Source of the DNA: Robiginitomaculum sp.
GTDB lineage: Bacteria > Pseudomonadota > Alphaproteobacteria > Caulobacterales > Maricaulaceae
Direction: 5' to 3'
DNA length: 64,000 nucleotides
Assembly: GCA_021776515.1 (NCBI GenBank)
Contig: JAJFFS010000017.1
Coordinates: 124,001 to 188,000, forward strand
The notes beneath the pieces are model-generated. The model did no database searches, was not told the DNA's origin, and saw nothing but the letters and a program-made list of their open reading frames with translations. Position numbers and translations under genes: made by a program. Below, one piece after another: positions 36,390-44,918 of the stretch; positions within the stretch are counted from its first letter, which is position 1; each line of letters starts with the position of its first letter.

Positions 36390-37118
36390 CTATCGCCCTG
36401 CCGGTGGAACCTGGCTTTGTTTCCACCGCTTGTTGGGGGTGTTTGGATCTGCCTGTATTTCCTTCCCCCAATTAGGCGCATAAATCACAAGCGGTGCCGC
36501 GGGAGGTGTGCAGCCTTTGGCCAGCCCATAGCCTTTCAGAAAGGCCCTTCGCCTGCGACCGTTATCAAAGCGCTCATCAAAATGCCTTTTAGCTTTTCTG
36601 GCCCCTGTAACTGTTCGTACAATAGGGCGAAGCGGTATGATAGAACTGGCAATGCCCCCTACGATATCAAGCGTGGTTTCACTGACCTCAGCGCTTTTCT
36701 TATTCATTTCTTCTGCGGCCAGTATGTCTGTGTCTATATCGGCGAGTGCTTCATCAAGATCAGCGATTTGGACAGCTATTTGCCGGCAAGTAAGGCGCGG
36801 CCTCATGGTGTAAACATAGCCCAGTTTTTCCAGATAATCTGGTGGCACAGGTGTTCTCAAATTCAAATCATGCAATGGCGAAGAGGCCGCATCAGGCAGA
36901 CCTTCGCGGGTTTTTTGAATAGCCCCGGGACTTTCATTGTTTTTCTTTTTTATATTACTGGTATTTTTAAGGCGCGGCGTATTATAGCGCATTACGGGTG
37001 GCCCGGCTTTTTGCGTAATGGGCGCTGGTGAATTTGTAGTAGAGCAAGCAGCAAAAGTTATAAATGCGGTACAAAGCAGGGTAATTTGTACGTTATGCCG
37101 GTTAACAGGGAAGGTCAT
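36390..37118 (-). CDS. Putative lipoprotein of unknown function
   Basis: A 242-residue protein beginning with a lipoprotein-type signal (ITLLCTAFITFAACSTT, lipobox cysteine at about residue 25). After a proline/asparagine-rich linker to about residue 90, the C-terminal part has a helical pair (CRQIAVQIADLDEALADIDTDILAAEEMNKK), a glycine-rich hydrophobic stretch (LDIVGGIASSIIPLRPIVRTVTGA) and basic residues (NGRRRRAFLKGYG), a pattern seen in alphaproteobacterial envelope proteins without known function. Convergent with tgt, divergent from the carboxylase gene. Confidence 0.75.
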   Translation of the reverse strand: MTFPVNRHNVQITLLCTAFITFAACSTTNSPAPITQKAGPPVMRYNTPRLKNTSNIKKKNNESPGAIQKTREGLPDAASSPLHDLNLRTPVPPDYLEKLGYVYTMRPRLTCRQIAVQIADLDEALADIDTDILAAEEMNKKSAEVSETTLDIVGGIASSIIPLRPIVRTVTGARKAKRHFDERFDNGRRRRAFLKGYGLAKGCTPPAAPLVIYAPNWGKEIQADPNTPNKRWKQSQVPPAGR

Positions 37119-37250
37119 GGTGCATCGCTCCGGTTTTTATAATAACAAAATACCGCATGGGTGAAAAAATGCAAAGCCGCCCATGTGTTGCCGCGCAGGT
37201 GCGAGCAATGCTATGGCTTGAAAAACGAGTATTATGTCTGGATCCAAAGT

Positions 37251-38783
37251 ATGAAATATATCCTGGATGAATTGGAGACCCGTCGTGCAGCGGCGCAGGC
37301 AGGCGGCGGTGCGGCACGCACTCAGAAACAACACGACAAGGGCAAGCTAACCGCACGCGAACGCCTTGAAATTCTTCTCGATGAAGGAAGTTTTGAGGAA
37401 TACGACATGTTCGTCGAGCATCGTTGTCACGATTTTGGCATGGCCGACAAAACTGTGCCGGGTGATGGTGTGGTGACGGGGCAGGGGACAATCAATGGCC
37501 GTCTGGTTTATGTGTTTGCCAAGGACTTTACCGTTATGGGTGGTTCTCTTTCTTTGGCGCATGCCCAGAAAATCTGTAAAGTTCAGGATATGGCGTTGAA
37601 AAATGGTGCGCCCATTATTGGCCTTTTTGATGCTGGTGGTGCCCGTATTCAGGAAGGTGTTGATGCCCTTGGTGGCTACGCCGAAGTGTTTCAGCGCAAT
37701 GTGCTGGCCTCGGGCGTAATCCCGCAAATTTCGGTCATTATGGGGCCGTGCGCGGGGGGCGATGTTTATTCGCCGGCCATGACAGATTTCATCTTTATGG
37801 TGCGCGATACGTCTTATCTTTATGTCACCGGGCCCGAAGTGGTAAAAACCGTAACCAATGAAGTGGTCACCCATGAGGAACTGGGCGGTGCCAAAATGCA
37901 CGCTAAAATCTCCGGCGTTGCCGAAGGTGCTTTTGACAATGATTTTGAGGCGCTTACCCAGGTGCGCCGCCTGATAAACTTTCTGCCCTCCAGCAACCGC
38001 GAAATGGCCCCGGACTGGCCCAGTTTTGATGAGGCCGAACGGCTGGTGCCGGTTCTGGATACGTTGATACCGGCCAATCCCAATACGCCTTATGACATGA
38101 AGGAACTGGTGGCAGCGGTAGCCGATGAGGGCGATCTTTTTGAGATTATGCCAGAGTTTGGAGCCAATATCATTACCGCTTTTGGCCGCCTTGAGGGGCG
38201 CACAGTGGGATTTGTTGCCAATCAACCCATGGTGCTGGCCGGTGTTCTGGATATTGATGCCAGTAAAAAGGCGGCGCGGTTTGTACGCTTTTGCGATGCG
38301 TTTGAAATACCTTTGGTGACGTTTGTTGATGTGCCGGGGTTTTTACCGGGGACCAAACAGGAGGCTGGTGGCCTTATCAAACATGGTGCCAAATTGCTGT
38401 TCGCCTATGCCGAGGCCACGGTGCCCAAAATAACCGTCATCACCCGCAAAGCCTATGGCGGTGCCTATGACGTGATGGCGTCCAAGCATTTGCGCGGCGA
38501 TATGAATTATGCCTGGCCCAGTGCTGAAATCGCTGTTATGGGCGCCAAGGGCGCGGTGGAAATTATTTTCAGGGGTGAAGCGGGCGATCCTGAAAAAATT
38601 GCCGAACGCACCAAAGAGTATGAAGATAACTTTGCCAACCCGTTTATTGCCGCCCAGCGCGGTTATATCGACGACGTCATCATGCCCCATTCCACCCGCA
38701 AACGTGTGGTGCGGGCGCTACGTACCCTGCGCAACAAGGAACTCAGCAATCCGTGGAAAAAACACGACAACATTCCGCTTTAG
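37251..38783 (+). CDS. pccB: Acyl-CoA (propionyl-CoA type) carboxylase beta subunit
   Basis: A 510-residue carboxyltransferase. It transfers carboxyl from biotin to an acyl-CoA, most often propionyl-CoA giving methylmalonyl-CoA. Family features are [23 protein letters not shown] at the N-terminus, [47 protein letters not shown] and [23 protein letters not shown]. Start ATG 37251 fits the family's MxxILDELE opening; the frame is open upstream to 37161 but unlike the family. The ribosome-binding site is weak. No biotin-carrying alpha subunit or mutase gene is next to it. Confidence 0.92.
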   Translation: MKYILDELETRRAAAQAGGGAARTQKQHDKGKLTARERLEILLDEGSFEEYDMFVEHRCHDFGMADKTVPGDGVVTGQGTINGRLVYVFAKDFTVMGGSLSLAHAQKICKVQDMALKNGAPIIGLFDAGGARIQEGVDALGGYAEVFQRNVLASGVIPQISVIMGPCAGGDVYSPAMTDFIFMVRDTSYLYVTGPEVVKTVTNEVVTHEELGGAKMHAKISGVAEGAFDNDFEALTQVRRLINFLPSSNREMAPDWPSFDEAERLVPVLDTLIPANPNTPYDMKELVAAVADEGDLFEIMPEFGANIITAFGRLEGRTVGFVANQPMVLAGVLDIDASKKAARFVRFCDAFEIPLVTFVDVPGFLPGTKQEAGGLIKHGAKLLFAYAEATVPKITVITRKAYGGAYDVMASKHLRGDMNYAWPSAEIAVMGAKGAVEIIFRGEAGDPEKIAERTKEYEDNFANPFIAAQRGYIDDVIMPHSTRKRVVRALRTLRNKELSNPWKKHDNIPL

Positions 38784-38803
38784 AGGTTTTGTGGCCTCAC
38801 CCC

Positions 38804-39021
38804 ATGCTTCGACAAGCTCAGCATGAGGTAAGTGTTATATATGCTTCGACAAGCTCAGCATGAGGTAAGTGTTATATATGCTTTGCTCCTCATCCTGAGC
38901 TAAGTGTTACACACGCTTTCTTCCTCATCCTTAGGTAAGTGTTATATATGCTTCGACAAGCTCAGCATGAGGTAAGTGTTACACACGCTTTTCTCCTCAT
39001 CCTGAGCTTGTCGAAGGATGG
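38804..39021. repeat. Six-unit tandem array of a 35-37-bp palindromic element
   Basis: Units begin at 38804, 38841, 38878, 38913, 38948 and 38985. The common linker is GGTAAGTGTTATATATGC or its variant ending ACACACGC. Units 1, 2 and 5 carry CTTCGACAAGCTCAGCATGAGG, while 3, 4 and 6 carry CTCCTCATCCTGAGC-type sequence, the inverse orientation. The last unit extends into GAGCTTGTCGAAGGATGG. A single inverted pair of the same element is at 61241-61319. Confidence 0.85.
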
Positions 39022-39090
39022 ATTGCCGAACCAGGCAAAACCATACCTCATCTGCATCCCGGTTGGATAAGTTTGTACCATCCACTAACC

Positions 39091-39118
39091 CGTCACCCCG
39101 GCCTTCGCCGGGGTGACG
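39091..39118. repeat. Perfect 12-bp stem hairpin
   Basis: CGTCACCCCGGC, loop CTTC, GCCGGGGTGACG. The GTCACCCCGG arm matches the ends of the composite repeats at 1369 and 30242 and the hairpin at 13709. Confidence 0.85.
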
Positions 39119-39500
39119 AGTGAAGATATATGGGGACAAATTACAATTTATCCTCAGATGCGCAGACAAGGGGCATGCGCTACCCCTTAACCGCCCTTCA
39201 TGCGCCCCTTATGAAAGGCATATAGCAGGAAAACATCCCATAATCGCCCCTCTATTATGACTTAACGCCCCATAATGCCCCTAACATTCATCAGGGTTCC
39301 CGGACTTGATCCGGGTTCCATAGTGCAATGAATATTGATGCGAGGCCCCGGGTCCAAAAGCCCGGCGGCCTGTAAAAGATAGCTTTTGGCGAATAAACAG
39401 GATCACTTATCCCCGCCCAACCCGGCGCCGTTATAATGGCTCAATTTGGATGGTGTAATTGCTCTAAATAGAGAGGCTGCAAAGGCATTTGCATACCATC

Positions 39501-39589
39501 TTTCGAGGCTCACTACGTTCGCACCTCAAGATAAGGCCGAGTTTATAACGAATACCTCATCTTGAGGTGGCGCACAGCGCCCTCGAAAG
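39501..39589. repeat. Long imperfect inverted repeat
   Basis: The left arm starts TTTCGAGGCTCACTACGTTC and ends ACCTCAAGATAAGG; the right arm CCTCATCTTGAGGTGGCGCA...CCTCGAAA is its imperfect inverse, with about 18 bp between. It lies just past the 3' end of the DUF302 gene and could form a large stem in either transcript. Confidence 0.75.
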
Positions 39590-39631
39590 GTGAAGAAACA
39601 TCACGCCCGGGCGATCGAAATTGTGTCGAAC

Positions 39632-40018
39632 CTACATACTTTCAATGATGGTTTTCATCATGGCTTGCACCTTCATGGCGGTTTCGCCAAGTGAAGGATT
39701 ATCAACGGCTTGCATGGAGGCCACCGGGTCAACACCGGAGACTTCTACGTCGCCGCTTTCCAGTTCTTGTACAATGACGTTGCAGGGCAACATGACACCA
39801 ATTTTATTCTCGGCCTGAAGGGCGTGGTAAGCCATATGCGGGTTGCAGGCGCCCAAAATAGTATAGGGGCGGGTTTCTGCGCCAATTTTCTTCTTCAGCG
39901 TTGCTGAGACGTCAATTTCGGTGAGTACACCAAACCCGTTTTCTGTAATGACTGTGCGGGCGTGCTCTACGGCTTCAGCAAAGGGCAGTGTCAGGGTTTT
40001 GGAAAAATAATAGCTCAT
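39632..40018 (-). CDS. DUF302 family protein
   Basis: A 128-residue DUF302 protein. The signature is visible as the N-terminal YFSKTLTLPFAEAVEHARTVITENGFGVLTEIDVSATLKKKIG, the middle YTILGACNPHMAYHAL and the later VMLPCNVIVQE. The cysteines in GACNP and LPCN are conserved in the family. Its function is unknown, although DUF302 proteins frequently occur beside sulfur and redox genes. ATG 40018 is preceded by GGATACACCCC. The nearest upstream gene on the same strand is the HD protein, about 90 bp away. Confidence 0.9.
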   Translation of the reverse strand: MSYYFSKTLTLPFAEAVEHARTVITENGFGVLTEIDVSATLKKKIGAETRPYTILGACNPHMAYHALQAENKIGVMLPCNVIVQELESGDVEVSGVDPVASMQAVDNPSLGETAMKVQAMMKTIIESM

Positions 40019-40107
40019 GGGGTGTATCCTTCAGGTGGCGCGCATTTATTAGGAATATCTTATATAGGGGGTGCGCGGTATGATGCCAATCATTTTGCCG
40101 TGTTTTT

Positions 40108-40671
40108 CTACCATTTCATCATGGGCAAAGGGTTCAGTAACCCGCCAGTGAAGATGTGTTTTATGGCTCGCCAAACAAGAAACCAGTGAAACCCTTTATC
40201 GGGAAAAGTGGATGCAATGGCCCGGCGGTGCCTGGTGAACATATCAAACGGGATCAGGCCAAAGGTGACGGCACTCCAGTCTGCATTGCGAAACGCAGCT
40301 ATTAACGGGTCCATCTTCTTTAGCTTGCCGGTAAAAACTTTGTGGTGATAGAGGATCATCGCTTCAACGAGCGGGGCTATTTCAGTCCGACCCGTGCTTT
40401 GGCAATAGATTTTGGCAATTGCAATCGAAGGCGGCAAGTAGTCAAAAGAACCATCCGTCCACAGAGACAGATCATGAAATGCGGCGGCAATGACGAGGGC
40501 TGTATCTTGCTCCTGATCGAGATCCGAGGCATGGCGCACAAGGTTATAGACGATAAAGCAATGGTTTCTGTATCCGGCAAAGAGTTTGCCAATATAATCC
40601 TGATGTGCCGTTAAAATTTCATCCAGCACTGGGTGAGACGTGATGATATCTATTGGTTTTTTATGGGCCAT
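40108..40671 (-). CDS. HD-domain protein (possible phosphohydrolase)
   Basis: A 187-residue protein with the arrangement of a small HD-type hydrolase: HCFIVYNLVRH, AAAFHDLSLWTD giving the HD pair, AMILYHHKVF supplying the second histidine pair, and FRNADWSAVTFGLI with a late aspartate. These are the expected metal ligands H...HD...HH...D. The substrate is unknown; predicted cytoplasmic with a hydrophobic C-terminal third. It sits between the peptidase gene and the DUF302 gene on the same strand. Confidence 0.78.
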   Translation of the reverse strand: MAHKKPIDIITSHPVLDEILTAHQDYIGKLFAGYRNHCFIVYNLVRHASDLDQEQDTALVIAAAFHDLSLWTDGSFDYLPPSIAIAKIYCQSTGRTEIAPLVEAMILYHHKVFTGKLKKMDPLIAAFRNADWSAVTFGLIPFDMFTRHRRAIASTFPDKGFHWFLVWRAIKHIFTGGLLNPLPMMKW

Positions 40672-40734
40672 AGTTAGATGCTTATTCCATAATATTTCAT
40701 GATTTTGATCGTGCTGCCTATCCTGTATGCAGTG

Positions 40735-43008
40735 TTATTTTTCCTGTGTGTTTCCTTTCAAATGCCGCTCAAAAAAAGAAAAGAAAGCGTGCGTAAGATG
40801 CTTGCGCTGGGCCTTGCCGCGAACACCATGGCGCTGCCCCGGATAGGTCATCATTTCAAAAGGCAGGTTTTTGGTCTGCAACGCAGCATAAACCTGGGTG
40901 GAATTGGCAAAGATAACATTATCATCGGCCATGCCGTGTATCATCAGTAATGGTGAACGCAGTTCGTCCAGGTAGGTCATGGCCGACCCCGCCTTATATC
41001 CATCAGGATTGCTTTGTGGGGTACCCATAAAGCGTTCTGTATAGTGGGTGTCATAAAGCGCCCAGTCACTGACAGGTGCGCCTGCAATCACGGCGGCAAA
41101 TGGCTCTGGTGTACGCGTGGCCAGCATAAGCGCCATATAGCCTCCATAACTCCAGCCGTGCAGACCAACGCGCTCAGCGTCCACATAGGGCAGCGAGCGC
41201 AGGAAGTTAAGCCCGGTTAACTGATCCTCGACCTCAACCCCGGCCATGGCATGGTAAATCGCGTCTTCAAAGGCTTTGCCGCGATTATTTGAGCCACGAT
41301 TATCAAGACGAAAATATACATATCCGGCTTGTGGATAAAGCTGATCGCCACCACCGCGCCACGTGCGGCGCACAAGATGTGTTCCCGGCCCACCATAAAC
41401 GTGGATGATTGCCGGGTAGGTTTTTTGCGGGTCAAAATTGGCTGGTTTGTAAAGTTGATAGTGCAGGGGGGTGCCATCACTGGCAGCTATGGTGCCAAAT
41501 TCGGGGGCGATATGCGCATCAAGATAGGGGGCGTAGGGGTGGTTCTCATTTAAAGCATTCTGCTCAACCCAGTTAATGCGTTTGCCCTTGATGTTATAAA
41601 GTGCCGTTTGAGGCGGTGTATCGGGGGCTGAATAACGACCAATATAATGCCGGGCACTTTTGTCCATGGTGATTGACCAGGAGCCACCATCAGGAGTGAT
41701 TTGACGTGTTTTGGCGTTCTTCTTTTTGTAACTCACGACAAATAAATGTGTTTCCAGTGGAGTTTTCTGCCAGCCAGAAAAATATACTAGCCCTTTTTTC
41801 TCATCAACGCCGGCTATGGCGCTGACCGGCCAATTGCCCTTTGTTATTTGTCGTATAATTTTCCCATCATTGGCGTAAAGGTAAATATGGCGAAAACCAT
41901 CGCGTTCTGATGTCCAGAGAAATTGCTTGTTATTTTCCAAGCTGCGAAAATCATGGGATAGATTGATCCAGGTTTTGGCCGTTTCTGAAAAAACCAGTGT
42001 GTTTTTCCCACTTAGTGGATCTATACGCAAAATATCGAGCTGGTTCTGGGTACGATTTTGTCGTTGTATCAAGAAGGTTTTACTATCTGCCTCCCAATTC
42101 ACCCGAGCGAGGTAAATATCAGGATTGTCGCCAAGGTCGACCTGACTTTGCTTGCCATTGGCAAGCTCGGCAATATGAAGGGTGAAGCTAACGTTGGTCA
42201 TACCAGCGCGGGGGTAATGCTGGGGCACAATACGTGCTGATTGCGCCCCGATTTCCATGCGGTTGATGATTTCTACCGGGCTTTCATCAACGCGCTGAAA
42301 CGCGACATAGCGTTCATCTGGTGACCACCAATAGCCTGTATCACGGTCCATCTCTTCCTGGGCAACAAATTCGGCCATACCGTTGGAAATGGAACCGCCA
42401 CCATCTGTACTTATCGCACGTTCCTTGCCGGTAGAGAGGTCAATTATGTAAAGGTTTTGTTTGCGAATAAAGGAGACAAAATTATCCTTTGGTGAAAACT
42501 GTGCATCAGTTTCAAAGGCATCAGTTTCAGTCAGGCGCCGGACCTGACCTTCCGGGATACTGACAGTATAAAGGTCGCCGTCCAATGGCACCAATATGGC
42601 TTTGCCCTGCTTGTCCCAGCTATAGCTGACTATGCCGTGTGCTCTGATGCGTTGACGCTCGCGTCGGCTTTTTTCCTCCTCAGAAAGTTCAACAATATTC
42701 GGTGACAACACCTTGGAATCAACTAACAAGCGCGCCTCGCCACCATTTGTTGGCATGGCCCATAAGTCCTGTTGCAGATAATCTTTATCCTTGCCGCGCA
42801 AGAATGTCAGCAATTTCCCATCTGGCGAGAATTTCAAACCACGTGGTGCAGGGCCGGACAGTGCAGGATCAGAATAAACCCGTTCAATGGTCAATTGTTT
42901 CACTTGATCAGGATCATTCCCGGCAGTGGCGTTTGTAGTCACCACTGAGAGTATGATTACACAGAACAAAAGTGAGTCTAGTTTTGCAAACAGTTTTTTT
43001 TTCATCAA
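40735..43008 (-). CDS. S9 family peptidase, dipeptidyl-peptidase IV-like
   Basis: A 757-residue serine peptidase with an N-terminal signal peptide (residues about 8-29, LDSLLFCVIILSVVTTNATA). Residues roughly 45-480 form the DPP-IV beta-propeller, including the substrate-binding EFVAQEEMDRDTGYWWSPDERYVAF with its double glutamate, which favours N-terminal dipeptide release. The C-terminal alpha/beta-hydrolase has the nucleophile in GLHGWSYGGYMAL, the aspartate in HGMADDNVIF and the histidine in YPGQRHGVRG. It is probably periplasmic and cleaves X-Pro or X-Ala dipeptides from imported peptides. Start may be either of two adjacent ATGs (43008 or 43005). Confidence 0.92.
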   Translation of the reverse strand: MMKKKLFAKLDSLLFCVIILSVVTTNATAGNDPDQVKQLTIERVYSDPALSGPAPRGLKFSPDGKLLTFLRGKDKDYLQQDLWAMPTNGGEARLLVDSKVLSPNIVELSEEEKSRRERQRIRAHGIVSYSWDKQGKAILVPLDGDLYTVSIPEGQVRRLTETDAFETDAQFSPKDNFVSFIRKQNLYIIDLSTGKERAISTDGGGSISNGMAEFVAQEEMDRDTGYWWSPDERYVAFQRVDESPVEIINRMEIGAQSARIVPQHYPRAGMTNVSFTLHIAELANGKQSQVDLGDNPDIYLARVNWEADSKTFLIQRQNRTQNQLDILRIDPLSGKNTLVFSETAKTWINLSHDFRSLENNKQFLWTSERDGFRHIYLYANDGKIIRQITKGNWPVSAIAGVDEKKGLVYFSGWQKTPLETHLFVVSYKKKNAKTRQITPDGGSWSITMDKSARHYIGRYSAPDTPPQTALYNIKGKRINWVEQNALNENHPYAPYLDAHIAPEFGTIAASDGTPLHYQLYKPANFDPQKTYPAIIHVYGGPGTHLVRRTWRGGGDQLYPQAGYVYFRLDNRGSNNRGKAFEDAIYHAMAGVEVEDQLTGLNFLRSLPYVDAERVGLHGWSYGGYMALMLATRTPEPFAAVIAGAPVSDWALYDTHYTERFMGTPQSNPDGYKAGSAMTYLDELRSPLLMIHGMADDNVIFANSTQVYAALQTKNLPFEMMTYPGQRHGVRGKAQRKHLTHAFFSFFERHLKGNTQEK

Positions 43009-43173
43009 TCATTCCTCGCCACTGAATATCCCTTCCTAATAGAACACACTTGGTACAAAAGGGAAAATCAACAATAGGCTAAAATTGCTATATGATCTAT
43101 CTGGTGTATCACGCGCAGCAACCCCCTTTCACTGCTTGCCCGGGCGGGTTATAGACCGCTCCTGACCTTGTGG

Positions 43174-43250
43174 GGGCCTGTAGCTCAGTTGGTTAGAGCC
43201 GGCCGCTCATAACGGTCTGGTCGTAGGTTCGAGTCCTACCGGGCCCACCA
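43174..43250 (+). tRNA. tRNA with CAU anticodon, probably tRNA-Ile2 (lysidine type)
   Basis: A complete cloverleaf of 77 nt with encoded CCA: acceptor GGGCCTG/CGGGCCC, D stem GCTC/GAGC, anticodon stem GGCCG/CGGTC with loop CTCATAA, and T stem GTAGG/CCTAC with loop TTCGAGT. The anticodon is CAT, so it is elongator Met or Ile2. The GGGCCTG acceptor is like that of alphaproteobacterial tRNA-Ile(GAU) and unlike the usual elongator Met GGCGGGG, which favours Ile2, the substrate of TilS. Confidence 0.9.
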
Positions 43251-43539
43251 TTTTTGTTTGTCCTACCGCTTCGCTGCTTGAGGATACCTATTTTCTTCTC
43301 TCGCGGCGCGAAGAAGCGCCTCCGACGGGGCGGCGAACGATCGCCGGACCGCAGTCGCGGCCTTGGTTTCGCTTCGAGGTTGCGCCCCTCACCTCCAGCA
43401 TTTTGCACTTAGGCGCGTTCACCCCCAGTGAAAGCCCCCTTAAATGAAAATCTGGGCGGCACGAGAACGCCACAGATCATGTTACAGGCTGGTATTGCAC
43501 TAGCCATCGCCATGCGCCGGCTTTTTTAACATCAACAAC

Positions 43540-44745
43540 TTATGGGCAAAAAATGTTTTTTGCTTGCAAGGTGCTGGGTAACATAGGAAGCGTGCTTGAC
43601 TGCCCAATATTAACCCCACAGAAAAACCTTACACCACAATCCATAAACGGCTGAATGAAATCCAAATTATTGACATCAGTGACATAGGCCACAGCTTTTA
43701 GTTTTTGAACATTTGAACAATAGAAAGAAATTTTATCAAGACTGTCGGCGGTAATACCCCTCTCCTGATTGACAAACTCCTGCATAGAAAAGCCAAAAAT
43801 AGTAACGCCGCAAGCGAGGAATGAATCAAAATGTATAGAAGAGGGCAGGTTGTGCACTAGAGTTGCGCCGCAGAGCGTATTCAGTGGCCTGAAAATTTCT
43901 ATTAATTTACCCTGGGGAGCACCAGAAGGTATTTGATCGACGCAAACGAAGAAAAATTTACGCATTTGCTTTGGTATGCTGGCAAGTTGATCAAAATATT
44001 TAACCCTGCTCGTGCGGTCGCTTAGCGTTTTATAACTCACCGTAACGGTAATAACGCAGTGCTTTTTTTTAAGGGCAATATTAGCAGCGATTTTTTGTGA
44101 ATGGCGAAGCATCAGCAAATCAATATTGCGAAGCAATGTCAGTGATTTATCACCTGACATTACCTCCCTGCCATAATACGAAGCCCCGTTTTTATTTAGC
44201 TGAGGTATACACGAGTTAGACGAAATCACTTCATTACCGCTGTCCCAGATTGGCCTGTAAATATAGTTTAGTTTATCAATGATCTCAGTTTGCCAATACG
44301 GTGCCTTAAAATGAGAAGTTTGGGTGTTTTCTTTATGCGTAGCATTTGCTTCTTTTTTTATGTCGGCTATTTTTTGATCCAGTTCGCCAACTTTTACGTT
44401 GCTGCTCTTGGATTGAACTTGAAGGTTTTGAAAAGCTTCATTTCCAATAAAGAAACGGTTGATCTCGTCGCTTAACTGCTCGCCGAAAACATGCCCCCCC
44501 TCTTTGTTAATATGCGCAAAAACCACTAAGAAGCCATCTTGTAATTTTATGATAAGGTCTTCTTGAGATAGGCGCTTTTCAAGAAAATTCTGGGTTGTAT
44601 CAAATACTTTTTTACGTAAGCTTTCCCAGGATTCACCTGTGGCATGTTCAACAAGATCAAAATTGATAAAATGAAAGCTCTGGAGGCAAATGCATCCAGA
44701 TGCTGTATTCTTGGCAATTATATTTTTAAGCTTTAATTTATCCAA
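43540..44745 (-). CDS. Unknown protein, possible degenerate GGDEF/EAL regulator
   Basis: A 401-residue soluble protein that I do not recognise with certainty. Residues about 20-85 (INFDLVEHATGESWESLRKK, then SQEDLIIKLQDGFLVVFAHI) resemble the middle of a GGDEF domain, with LQDGF where RxGGDEF would be. The C-terminal half (AANIALKKKHCVITVTVSYK, then LKAVAYVTDVNNLDFIQPF and GVRFFCGV) has the rhythm of an EAL domain without its catalytic residues. If correct it would be an enzymatically dead c-di-GMP-type regulator. The only suitable start is TTG 44745 with a weak ribosome-binding site. The composition is more AT-rich than that of its neighbours. Confidence 0.65.
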   Translation of the reverse strand: MDKLKLKNIIAKNTASGCICLQSFHFINFDLVEHATGESWESLRKKVFDTTQNFLEKRLSQEDLIIKLQDGFLVVFAHINKEGGHVFGEQLSDEINRFFIGNEAFQNLQVQSKSSNVKVGELDQKIADIKKEANATHKENTQTSHFKAPYWQTEIIDKLNYIYRPIWDSGNEVISSNSCIPQLNKNGASYYGREVMSGDKSLTLLRNIDLLMLRHSQKIAANIALKKKHCVITVTVSYKTLSDRTSRVKYFDQLASIPKQMRKFFFVCVDQIPSGAPQGKLIEIFRPLNTLCGATLVHNLPSSIHFDSFLACGVTIFGFSMQEFVNQERGITADSLDKISFYCSNVQKLKAVAYVTDVNNLDFIQPFMDCGVRFFCGVNIGQSSTLPMLPSTLQAKNIFCP

Positions 44746-44918
44746 GACATTTCTTTCAATGAAAAGGAGGGGATACTGCTCCGTTGTTGCGTGTCGGCAT
44801 CAAGTTAAGCATTAAAATGTTTGATTTTACGTTAAGTGGAAATTTTATTAAATCACTTAATGGAATATGGTTTATAATGTATTTTCACTATACCTTCTGG
44901 GTATGGTTTTTAACTATT

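Larger units (their letters stand above)
38784..39631. other. 850-bp non-coding block dense in palindromic repeats
   Basis: No plausible gene. From left to right it contains a six-unit tandem array (38804-39021), a perfect 12-bp stem hairpin (39091-39118), a hairpin CCCGGACTTGATCCGGG (39299-39315) and a long inverted repeat (39501-39589). All belong to types of GC-rich palindromes scattered through this chromosome. Confidence 0.8.

Noticed and set aside
38804-39021. CRISPR array
   Set aside because: The units abut without unique spacers, the cores alternate in orientation, and no cas genes are near. It is a tandem palindromic repeat.
43193-43408. Minus-strand frame ending in GGPGRTRTYDQTVMSGRL
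   Set aside because: It is the antisense of the tRNA gene. This peptide string is a familiar artefact of translating tRNA genes, and the rest of the frame has no gene-like features.
43251-43539. Integrated element at the tRNA 3' end
   Set aside because: No repeat of the tRNA 3' end, no integrase and no further gene in the 289 bp; only GC-rich non-coding sequence with small inverted repeats is visible.
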